DNA of 15,126 nucleotides from a bacterium. GTDB lineage: Bacteria > Gemmatimonadota > Gemmatimonadetes > Gemmatimonadales > Gemmatimonadaceae. The notes under the pieces are model-generated. The model was not told the origin of the DNA. It saw nothing but the letters and a program-made list of their open reading frames with translations, and ran no database searches. Shown piece after piece: positions 7,312 through 14,079 of this stretch; the stretch's first letter is position 1; every line of letters begins with the position of its first letter. The stretch is from positions 1-15,126 of the forward strand of contig JAJZRK010000063.1 in NCBI GenBank assembly GCA_021802745.1. The letters run 5' to 3'. The position numbers were made by a program, and so were the translations under genes.

Positions 7312-7974
7312 TCAGTCGGTCCGGACGGGCGCGCAGCGGCAGTCATCGCCGCACGCCGGGGCGCCGCGCAGGCCCTCGACTCCTTCCTTGGCGATGATGG
7401 GCACCATCACGAGCGCGGCCACCGGGTCGGCCCACCACCAGCCGATGGCCGCGTTGAGGAGCAGGCCGCAGAGCAGGATCGCCGACAGCCACATGCAGAG
7501 CGAGGTCTGCGTGGCTTCCGCCGTGAGCGCGCGGCTCCCGAGCGCGAGGCCAATGCGCCGCTTGGCGCGGGCGAGCATCGGCATCACCAGCACCGACGCG
7601 GCCGCGAGCGCAATGCCGACCGGGCTCTCGCTCGGCGCCTCGCGCCGCCACAGGGCGAGACTCGCGTCCACCGTAACATAGATCGCGAGCGCCATGAAGA
7701 GCGCGCCGATGATCCGGTGCGCGGTGCGCTCCGCGAGTTCCCGCCGCGCGTGATCGGCGTCGGCACTCAGGCGCCAGAGCGCGACGAGAGAGGCGGTGAG
7801 TTCAATCCCGCTGTCTATGCCAAAGCCGATCAGCGCCACGGAGCCCGCTACCGTCCCGGCCGCAATGGCGACAATGCCCTCGATCGCATTGTAGCCGAAG
7901 GTTGCGATATTCAGGCGGCGGCTTCGCGCCACCAGGTCGGCGCGTGCGTCGGCAGTCAGGAGGCCGGCACTCAT
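7312..7974 (-). CDS. Cation diffusion facilitator (CDF) family transporter
   Basis: Probable divalent-metal exporter in the inner membrane. With the ATG at 7974 the product is 220 aa: MSAGLLTADARADLV, then hydrophobic segments including SVALIGFGIDSGIELTASLV (the CDF transmembrane segment with the conserved Asp, here in GIDSGIE) and LNAAIGWWWADPVAALVMV (the second metal-site segment with its Asp). The open frame extends 27 codons further upstream, but that part is Arg/Cys-rich and lacks the family pattern. The protein is short. It has no room for the usual cytoplasmic ferredoxin-like C-terminal domain and ends instead in a small Cys cluster (ACGDDCRCAP) that could bind metal. No clear Shine-Dalgarno precedes the ATG. 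Metal specificity cannot be assigned. It diverges from the M61 remnant and converges on the 6675-7280 gene. Confidence 0.88.
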   Translation of the reverse strand: MSAGLLTADARADLVARSRRLNIATFGYNAIEGIVAIAAGTVAGSVALIGFGIDSGIELTASLVALWRLSADADHARRELAERTAHRIIGALFMALAIYVTVDASLALWRREAPSESPVGIALAAASVLVMPMLARAKRRIGLALGSRALTAEATQTSLCMWLSAILLCGLLLNAAIGWWWADPVAALVMVPIIAKEGVEGLRGAPACGDDCRCAPVRTD

Positions 7975-8015
7975 ACGGTGCAAGCTAAGGGACCGACCGC
8001 CGGCGCAACCAGTAG

Positions 8016-9356
8016 CTGACGGCGCGACGCATCCGCATCGCCGGCCGCTCCGCACTCCTCCGCGTCCCAGCCAAGCCAGCCCCGGCCGAGGGCGCGTTCG
8101 CGCCGCTCCCGGCGCAGAACCTGCCGCCCATCGCCTACACCATTCGCGTCCCCGATCCGGCGTCGCACCTGGCGCACCTCGAGGCGCGATTCCCCGCGCG
8201 CGGCAAGGACACGTTGGACCTGATGATGCCGGTCTGGTCGCCAGGGTTCTATCGCGTCGAAGACTATGCGGCGAAGGTGCAGTCGCTGACCGTGCGCGGG
8301 CGCGGCGGCGCCGAACTCGCGGTCACCCGGCCGCAACCCAACCGCTGGCGCGTCGCCACGGGCGGCGCCGCCGAGGTGACGGTCGCGTACACCCTGCTCT
8401 GCACGTCCCGTTCGGTCACCACCGACTGGGTCGGCGAGGACATGGGCGTCTTCAATGGCAGCGCCACGTACATCACGCTCGCGGCGCGCAACATCCAGCA
8501 GTTCGTGCGCGCCGACTCGGCGCTGTGGGGTGCGCTGCCGTTTCCGCGGTAGGTCTTCCTCAACCTCTTCCGGCAGGGCGGCGGACTCGAGCACCTCAAC
8601 TCGACGCTGCTGACCTCGCGCGTCAGTCCCGACGCCCCGGGCGGCAACCTGCGCTGGCTCAACTTCGTGAGCCACGAGTACTTCCACGCCTTCAACGTCA
8701 AGCGGCTGCGCCCTGTCGGGCTGGGCCCGTTCGACTTCGAGCACCCGGCGAGCACGGTGAGCCTGTGGATCTCGGAGGGGCTCACGTCGTACTACGGCGA
8801 ACTGATGGTCGCCCGCGCCGGCCTGTCGTCGCCGGCCGACTTTCTCGCCACGCTCTCGTCGCACATTCGCAACGTGCAGCACTCGCCGGGCCGGCTCGTG
8901 CAGACGCTCGAGCAGGCATCGCTGAATGTGTGGACGGCCGGGACGTCGGGAATCGGGCAGGACCCGGAGACCACCGTCAGCTACTACGAGAAGGGGCCCA
9001 TCGTCGGCTTTCTGCTGGATGCGCGCATCCGGCGCCTCACCAATGGCGCGAAGAGCCTCGACGACGTCATGCGGCTGGCGTACACGCGCTACTCGGGCGC
9101 CAGGGGCTTCACCCACGACCAGTTCATCGAGGCGGCGGAGTCAGTGGCCGGCACGCCGCTCAAGGAGTTCTTCCGCTCCGCCGTCTTCTCCACCGACGAA
9201 CTCGACTACGCCGAGGCGCTCGGACGGTTCGGCCTGCAATTCGTGGAGACCACCGAGCCCGCCCGCGATTGGGTGCTCGCACCGCGCCCCGACGCCACTG
9301 TCGCGCAAAAGGCGCGCCTCGCCGCGTTCGTCGCGGTGACCATCGGCGCGCGCTAA
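8016..9356 (+). pseudogene. Broken M61-family glycyl aminopeptidase gene
   Basis: The frame reads as an M61 peptidase but is damaged. From about 8130 it encodes the M61 N-terminal beta domain (IAYTIRVPDPASH, LMMPVWSPGFYRVEDYA, FNGSATYITLA). It then jumps near 8490 straight to ARNIQQFVRADSALWGALPFPR, where homologues normally have roughly 90 more residues. At 8550-8552 an in-frame TAG replaces the Tyr codon expected before VFLNLFRQGGG. After the stop the frame continues intact, with the zinc motif HEYFH (8673-8687) and the downstream Glu in WISEGLTSYY (codon 8775-8777). The C-terminal PDZ-like segment also seems missing. No ATG, GTG or TTG in this frame gives a signal peptide, and the first open codon after upstream stops is CTG at 8016. 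Between the TAG and HEYFH no usual start codon exists except the GTG at 8667, adjoining the active site, so re-initiation cannot yield a sensible enzyme. It ends overlapping the SGNH-like gene by 4 nt. Confidence 0.83.
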
Positions 9357-10396
9357 CAGCTGCAGCCGGCGACGAACCAGCAGCTCGCCTGCGGCGACGT
9401 CTTCATGAAGTCGAGCAGCATGGCGCCGACCTTCTGGCGCGCGCCGGTGTTCGGATGCGTGTTGTCGGCGGCGTAGTCGGACTGCACCCAGGTGAGACCG
9501 TCGCTGCGCGGCGTGGTGCCGTTGGCCCACAGGTAAGGCCCCCACGCCAGCCACGGCGCCGCACCGCCCGGCCGCAGGTCGCCGGCGAGCGCGTCGGGGG
9601 CGCCGTTCGCCCCCTGCCGGATCTGCGCCTCGATGAGCCACTTCACCGCGAAGCCGGTTTCGTAGGCAAACGGCTCCGGGTTCAGCGTGCCGGGCTGCGC
9701 ATAGCCCGCATAGATGCGGCTCGAGAGAAAGACGATCTGCAGGTTGGGGTATCGCACCTTGAGCGTGCGAACGAGCTTGCCGAGCCCGCTCGCGATGGTG
9801 TATGCATCGGCATTGCTCGCCGGAAGCGAGATGCTGGGCCCCGGCGTCGCCTGCTTGAGCCAGACCGCTTGCACCTGCGCCTCAGTGACGCCGAGCGCGG
9901 CGAGGCGCTGGTCGTGGACCGTCGTGTAGGTGGCGTCGGTGGTTTCATCCCAGTTCGGAATGACCGTGCCCCCCTGCGCGCCATCCACAAGGACGACGCG
10001 CGCCCGGTTGAACGACGCGTCGGCCAGCGCCTGCCCGACAAAGGAAAACGACTGGCACGCGTCCGGTCCACCGCCGCAGAACTCCTGCGTCGTGTTGGAC
10101 ATGCCGACGGAGAGCATGACGATCTTGCCGTTGCCGTCGGGCTGTCCCACGCTGTTGAGCGGCCGGATATCGCGTGCAAACGCGGCCCCCAGCGCGGCGT
10201 GGGCACTGGGCATTGTGTTCGCGCCGTTCGGATAGAGGCCCTGGAAGCCTCGATACGTGCCGGCGCCGAGGTCGGTGAGTGGAATCTTTGCCGTATCCGG
10301 CTTGACGGCGCCCGAGGGACCCGGCGGCGTGTCCGCCCTCGAACACACCGTCGCAACAATTCCCGCGGCCAGGAGGACTGCGCCGCGAACGCTCAT
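9353..10396 (-). CDS. Secreted SGNH-hydrolase-like protein
   Basis: The 347-aa product starts with a hydrophobic signal sequence (MSVRGAVLLAAGIVATVCS); Cys18 might be lipidated, though ATVC is a poor lipobox. KIVMLSVGMSNTTQEF near residue 95 resembles the first SGNH block, with Ser in GMSN instead of GDS. DNTHPNTGARQKVG near the C-terminus matches the Asp-x-x-His block V. Together these suggest an SGNH/GDSL-like fold and possibly ester hydrolysis, but activity is inference, because the middle blocks are not obvious. The protein ends in ASCWFVAGCSC, three Cys in ten residues. The ATG is 1 nt after the M1 peptidase stop, so the two genes are very likely co-translated. Its stop overlaps that of the convergent M61 remnant. 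Confidence 0.78.
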   Translation of the reverse strand: MSVRGAVLLAAGIVATVCSRADTPPGPSGAVKPDTAKIPLTDLGAGTYRGFQGLYPNGANTMPSAHAALGAAFARDIRPLNSVGQPDGNGKIVMLSVGMSNTTQEFCGGGPDACQSFSFVGQALADASFNRARVVLVDGAQGGTVIPNWDETTDATYTTVHDQRLAALGVTEAQVQAVWLKQATPGPSISLPASNADAYTIASGLGKLVRTLKVRYPNLQIVFLSSRIYAGYAQPGTLNPEPFAYETGFAVKWLIEAQIRQGANGAPDALAGDLRPGGAAPWLAWGPYLWANGTTPRSDGLTWVQSDYAADNTHPNTGARQKVGAMLLDFMKTSPQASCWFVAGCSC

Positions 10397-10397
10397 G

Positions 10398-12443
10398 CTA
10401 CTCGCAGCGCGGCCGCCCGAACCCCGGCGGTCCGCCCGCGGCCGGCGCCGCCTGCACCGTCTGCTTCGGCCACGAGTTGTCGCTCACGTCGCGGTTGGGG
10501 AAGCGGCAGTACGGATCGAAGGTGATCTTCTCGATGGGGCGCGCGCCGAAGTCGAGCACCGCATTGAAGGTGCGGCTGCCGGTGAACCAGACGTCCACCG
10601 GCCAGGTCACCACGGCCGTGGCGCTGTCGGTCATCACCGCGTTCTTCATCGGACGGATCGCGGCGCCTTTCGGCGCGAACTTCACGCGCAGCACCACCGG
10701 CGACGGCATCTGCCCGTCCTGCCGCACGGTCACCGTCGTCTTGCCGGCGGCGCTCTTCACCGCGGCAATCGAGCCGTCCACCGACTCGGTGGTGAACAGC
10801 CAGTAGTACCAGAACCAGCCGAGGTCCTGCTTGAGCGCGTGGCTCATGAAGAAGGCGGAGTCCCACGGCGACGGATGCTTGAAGAGCCACGCCTTGGCGT
10901 ACTCCCTGTGGGCGCGCCAGACGGCGGTGTCGCCCACGAGGCCACCGAGCATCGAGAGCATCAGCGGCGCCTTCTGGTACGCCTGGAAGCGGTACATCGG
11001 GCCGCCGTAGTTGGCGTCCCACATCAACGGAGCCTCGGTTTCGTCGCCGCTCGTGCGCCCGTACGACTGGCCGAGTCCGTCGAGGTTCGGCGCCTGCTTG
11101 TTGCGGTCGGCCGCCGAAAGGATGTTCATGTACTGGTTGAAGCCCTCGTCCATGAATCCGTACCACGTCTCGTTGGTGCCGACCATCATCGGCCACCACT
11201 GGTGCCCCGTTTCGTGGTCGGCGGCGCCCGAGGCCGACCCGATGAACATCGGGAACTCCATCCCGGTGTCGGGGCCGTCGGTGAGCGTGAGCTGCGGGAA
11301 GACGTACGGCATCCAGAGCCTGGAGTAGAACTCCAGCGCGTGGCGCGCCAGCGGGCCGGCCTGCACGTACTGCGCCTTGTGCCCCGGCTCGTAGAAGAGG
11401 TTCAGCGGAATCGGCCCCTTCCCCGGAATCGTCGCGCGCGTCACGTCCCACACGAAGCGGTCCGAACTCGACCAGGCGAAGTCGCCCACCCCGTTGGCCA
11501 CCCAGTGCCAGGAGAGCCGCGTGCCGTCGGCCGTGGACTTGCCCGGCCCTCGCTCGTCCGCGGTCACCACGGGGCGAATGCTGTCCGACTCGAGGGCGTG
11601 CGACAGGCGCTCGCGCGCCGTCGGCGTGAGCACGTCGGCCGGGTTCTGCAACAGCCCCGTCGCGGCCACCAGCCACCCAGCGGGCGCGTCAATGGTCACA
11701 TCGAAGTTGCCAAAGTTGTTGTAGAACTCCGACGGTCCGAGGTACGGCTCGGTGTCCCACCCGCGCAGGTCATCGAACACGGCCACGCGCGGATACCACT
11801 CGGCCACCTGCACGAGGCTGTCGCCCCACGACCCCATGCGCAGGCCGCGCCCGTTCTCCGCGTTCGGCACCTTGAAATTCCACTCGGCCTCGAGCGTCGC
11901 CGAGCTGTGCGGCGCAATCGGCGTGGTGAGCGTGATGCGCGCGGTGGTCGTCTGCATCCCCAGGGCCGCAAGCCGCGCCGGGGGCGGCGCCCCCGCGGCT
12001 CCGGGACCACCCGGGCGCCGCGTCGGCGCCGGCGGGTTGAGGTCCACCATCTCGCCATTGAACAGGATCTTCGTGACCCGCATGCCGTCGGTGATCTCGG
12101 GGACGGTCTGCGCGCGCGCCACGTTGGCGGCGTAGATGTTCTGGTCGAGGCGCAGCTGGATGGTGCGCATCGCCGTGTCGCTGTTGTTGTGGATCACCAC
12201 CTGCTCCGTGCCCGAGACGCGCATGGCCGGCACGTCGAGGCGCGCCATGATGGTGTAGTCCACCTTCGTCTGCCAGTAGTGCTTCCCCGGCCGCCCGGTG
12301 GAGTCGCGCGTCCCCGCCGCATACGCGCGCCGGATCATGTTGGTCAGCGGGATGTCGCGGCGGATGGCACGCGTGGGCGCCTGCGCCGCCGCGGCCAGGG
12401 GAAGCACGAGCGCGGCGACGGCGAGCCGCCGGGTTGCACGCAT
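10398..12443 (-). CDS. Secreted M1-family zinc metallopeptidase
   Basis: Gluzincin aminopeptidase-like enzyme, probably active in the periplasm or outside the cell on peptides. I place the start at the ATG at 12443 (681 aa): AGGA lies 7 nt upstream and a signal peptide follows (MRATRRLAVAALVLPLAAAAQA). The open frame runs 113 codons further upstream, but that segment is the 56-aa neighbour's frame-shadow and has no signal. An N-terminal beta domain (DYTIMARLDVPAMRVSGTEQ onward) contains a Pro/Gly-rich insert around residues 180-205. The active site is complete: HETGH at 410-414 and Glu433 in MDEGFN fit HExxH-x18-E exactly. GMEFP at 394-398 stands where classical aminopeptidases have GAMEN, which is usual for this secreted bacterial subgroup. 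The C-terminal part from about 550 is a beta domain. It is followed after 1 nt by the SGNH-like gene. Confidence 0.93.
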   Translation of the reverse strand: MRATRRLAVAALVLPLAAAAQAPTRAIRRDIPLTNMIRRAYAAGTRDSTGRPGKHYWQTKVDYTIMARLDVPAMRVSGTEQVVIHNNSDTAMRTIQLRLDQNIYAANVARAQTVPEITDGMRVTKILFNGEMVDLNPPAPTRRPGGPGAAGAPPPARLAALGMQTTTARITLTTPIAPHSSATLEAEWNFKVPNAENGRGLRMGSWGDSLVQVAEWYPRVAVFDDLRGWDTEPYLGPSEFYNNFGNFDVTIDAPAGWLVAATGLLQNPADVLTPTARERLSHALESDSIRPVVTADERGPGKSTADGTRLSWHWVANGVGDFAWSSSDRFVWDVTRATIPGKGPIPLNLFYEPGHKAQYVQAGPLARHALEFYSRLWMPYVFPQLTLTDGPDTGMEFPMFIGSASGAADHETGHQWWPMMVGTNETWYGFMDEGFNQYMNILSAADRNKQAPNLDGLGQSYGRTSGDETEAPLMWDANYGGPMYRFQAYQKAPLMLSMLGGLVGDTAVWRAHREYAKAWLFKHPSPWDSAFFMSHALKQDLGWFWYYWLFTTESVDGSIAAVKSAAGKTTVTVRQDGQMPSPVVLRVKFAPKGAAIRPMKNAVMTDSATAVVTWPVDVWFTGSRTFNAVLDFGARPIEKITFDPYCRFPNRDVSDNSWPKQTVQAAPAAGGPPGFGRPRCE

Positions 12444-12494
12444 CGGGGAGTCCTGTCTTGAGGAGCGCCGCACGTGGCGGCAGATGGGCGACTG

Positions 12495-12510
12495 GCCGCG
12501 GCCTCGCGGC
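12495..12510. terminator. Small GC hairpin after the 56-aa gene
   Basis: GCCGCG (12495-12500) and CGCGGC (12505-12510) form a 6-bp stem with a 4-nt loop, just downstream of the stop of the small basic protein gene on the minus strand. No T-run follows, so it may slow or process the transcript rather than end it, or it may be chance in GC-rich DNA. Confidence 0.2.
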
Positions 12511-12517
12511 TCGAGTA

Positions 12518-12688
12518 TTACGCGCCGCGATGTCCGGACGTTTTGGGGAGGTGGGCCTTGGGCACCGGCGCCGGCGCCGGATGCGCCGCCAGCGGCGGGG
12601 CGGGCTGGTCCTTGTCCACCTTGGGCGTGCGGCTCTGCGTCTTGTGCGAACTGAAGTCGGGAACCTTGGTGCTGTGTTTCTTCGACAT
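12518..12688 (-). CDS. Small basic Pro/Lys/Ala-rich protein, 56 aa
   Basis: Unrecognised small protein. It begins MSKKHSTKVPDFSSHKTQS and continues with a Pro/Ala run (PAPPLAAHPAPAPVPKAHLP). It is strongly basic, with many Lys, His and Arg and only three Asp, has no hydrophobic segment and no Cys, and is probably unstructured. The gene is supported by an excellent Shine-Dalgarno: GGAGGA lies 7 nt before the ATG at 12688. The frame is open further upstream, to 12841, but that part looks non-coding and the ribosome site marks 12688. A nucleic-acid-binding or ribosome-associated role is conceivable from the charge, but nothing in the sequence proves it. It lies 74 nt upstream of the M1 peptidase on the same strand and may share its transcript. 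Confidence 0.68.
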   Translation of the reverse strand: MSKKHSTKVPDFSSHKTQSRTPKVDKDQPAPPLAAHPAPAPVPKAHLPKTSGHRGA

Positions 12689-12862
12689 ACAGGGATCCTC
12701 CGTGCCCGGTTGGCGGGGTGCCGCACTCTGAGGGTGGGCAACGCCCCTTATCAAAACTCCCGCTCCGCACGCCGCGACGCAATCCACGGCGGCCGAACGG
12801 ATGGCACCAGTTATAGATTGCACGATTGGGCGCCCACTCAACCTCTGCCTCCTGGAGCCGGC
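12689..12862. promoter_or_regulatory. Divergent promoter region for two small genes
   Basis: This 174-bp gap separates the 56-aa gene (-) from the 125-aa secreted protein (+). On the plus strand TATAGA at 12812-12817 is a fair -10 candidate about 45 nt before the ATG, without a clear -35. On the minus strand GATAAG (complement of 12747-12752) sits in the most AT-rich patch and could be the -10 of the small basic gene. No repeat or riboswitch is seen here. Confidence 0.3.
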
Positions 12863-13240
12863 ATGCGCACGCTCTTCCTCACCCTCGCCGTGGCCCTTCT
12901 TGCGACGGTCTCACCGGCCGCCGCGCAGACCTCCGTGAACGTGGCAGGCGAATGGAACGCCACGATGGACACGCCGGGCGGGCCGCGCGAGTTCAAGATC
13001 GTCTTCACCCAGCCAGGCGACTCGCTGGGCGGCACCGTGAAGCGGGCCACCGGCGATGTGGCGCTCAAGGGAAGCGTAAAAGGCGCCGAAGTGACCTTCG
13101 AGTATGCGGTAGAGTACAACGGCAACCCCATCACGCTGGTCGTCGCCGTGACCGTCACCGGCAACGCGATGAAGGGGACCATTGATCTCAGCGGCGGCAT
13201 GAAGGAGGACTTCTCCGCCGTGCGGGCCAACGCCCCCTAA
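12863..13240 (+). CDS. Small secreted beta-rich protein of unknown function
   Basis: The 125-aa product has a clear signal peptide (MRTLFLTLAVALLATVSPAAAQ, cleavage near residue 21-22). The mature 100-odd residues read as alternating beta strands: VAGEWNATMDTPGGPREFKI, then SLGGTVKRATGDVALKGSVK, VTFEYAVEYNGNPITLVVAV and TGNAMKGTIDLSGG. This suggests a small beta-barrel or lipocalin-like fold, but I cannot name a family. The ATG at 12863 is chosen because GGAG at 12854-12857 is 5 nt upstream and the signal peptide begins there; the open frame extends further upstream without sense. There are no Cys. Its TAA overlaps the TAG of the convergent omega-amidase gene. It is probably periplasmic; a ligand-binding role is only a guess. 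Confidence 0.82.
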   Translation: MRTLFLTLAVALLATVSPAAAQTSVNVAGEWNATMDTPGGPREFKIVFTQPGDSLGGTVKRATGDVALKGSVKGAEVTFEYAVEYNGNPITLVVAVTVTGNAMKGTIDLSGGMKEDFSAVRANAP

Positions 13241-14079
13241 TCGAGCGTAAACTGGTCCGCGTCGAGGTGTGACGGGAAGCGGCGCCGGTGTTCGAGCAGT
13301 GCGTCCAGCGAGAGCACGGCGCGCGCCACCTGGGGCGCGTCGTCGCACGCGACGATGGACCCCCCCACCGGATCGGTCGCGAGGGAGCCGCCCTTGTACG
13401 CGTGGCCGTTGTCGTCCGTCCCCGTGCGGTTCACGCCCACCACGTAGCAGGAGTTCTCCATGGCGCGCGCGCGCAGCAGCGTGCGCCACGCCTCGTGGCG
13501 CGCCGCCGGCCAGTCGGCCACGTAGAGCAGGAGGTCGTACTCGAGCGCCCCGCCCCGCGTCGGATCCACGCGGTTGCGCGAGAAGACGGGGAAGCGCAGG
13601 TCATAGCAGATCAGCGGGCAGATGCGCCAGCCGCGGTACTCGACGACGAGCCGCGCATCGCCCGCCGCATACCATTCCTGCTCGCGCGCCATCCGGAAGA
13701 GGTGGCGCTTGTCGTAGGTGCGCAGCGCGCCGTCAGGCGCGGCGAAGACCAGCCGGTTGAACACACCGTCGCCATCGCGAATCTGGATGCTCCCCGTCAC
13801 GGCCGCGTCCTGCGCCTTGGCCAGCGCGCGCATCCACGCCACGCTCTCCCCGTCCATCGTCTCCGCGCTCGCCACGGCGTCGTTGGAGAAACCGGTGGTG
13901 AAGGTCTCGGGCAGCACGATCAAGTGCGCCGACGCATCGCCACCGTCGTTGGCGGCGCCCGCGCCGGTCCTCGTCGGTCCCGCGCGCAGCATCTCGGCAA
14001 TGCGCGCGCGGTTCCCCGCCGGATCGTGCCAGAGCGTAGCCGGCTGGACGAGCGTGACGCGCAGGTCGCCCATGGTCAT
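13237..14079 (-). CDS. Omega-amidase (nitrilase superfamily, YafV/MtnU-like)
   Basis: Cytoplasmic hydrolase that removes ammonia from alpha-ketoglutaramate, the product left when glutamine donates an amino group. The nitrilase triad is complete: Glu58 in VLPETFTTGFS, Lys124 in YDKRHLF, Cys158 in LICYDLRFPVFSRN. The Cys motif, the FSN after the Glu motif, and 280 aa length fit omega-amidases rather than carbon-nitrogen hydrolases of NAD or pyrimidine pathways. It starts at the ATG at 14079, overlapping the aminotransferase stop as ATGA; a second ATG at 14073 is possible, and the open frame further upstream is the aminotransferase shadow. A Gly/Ala insert near residues 40-50 (GPTRTGAGAANDGGDASA) is unusual but lies on the surface side. 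The coupling with a YbdL/MtnE-like transaminase is the known metabolite-repair or methionine-salvage pairing. Confidence 0.94.
   Translation of the reverse strand: MTMGDLRVTLVQPATLWHDPAGNRARIAEMLRAGPTRTGAGAANDGGDASAHLIVLPETFTTGFSNDAVASAETMDGESVAWMRALAKAQDAAVTGSIQIRDGDGVFNRLVFAAPDGALRTYDKRHLFRMAREQEWYAAGDARLVVEYRGWRICPLICYDLRFPVFSRNRVDPTRGGALEYDLLLYVADWPAARHEAWRTLLRARAMENSCYVVGVNRTGTDDNGHAYKGGSLATDPVGGSIVACDDAPQVARAVLSLDALLEHRRRFPSHLDADQFTLD

Noticed and set aside
8525..10525. A 666-codon plus-strand open frame
   Set aside because: It runs out of frame through the M61 remnant and antisense to the SGNH-like gene; the composition is Arg/Ala/Pro-rich and no motif is seen.
10257..12461. A 734-codon plus-strand open frame
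   Set aside because: It lies antisense to the M1 peptidase, whose HExxH-x18-E site proves the minus strand is coding.
12444..12782. N-terminal extension of the M1 peptidase
   Set aside because: The segment has no family similarity and overlaps the 56-aa gene in another frame; a ribosome site and signal peptide mark the start at 12443.
12434..12862. N-terminal extension of the 125-aa secreted protein
   Set aside because: The signal peptide and GGAG site place the start at 12863; the extension is basic, low-complexity and antisense to the 56-aa gene.
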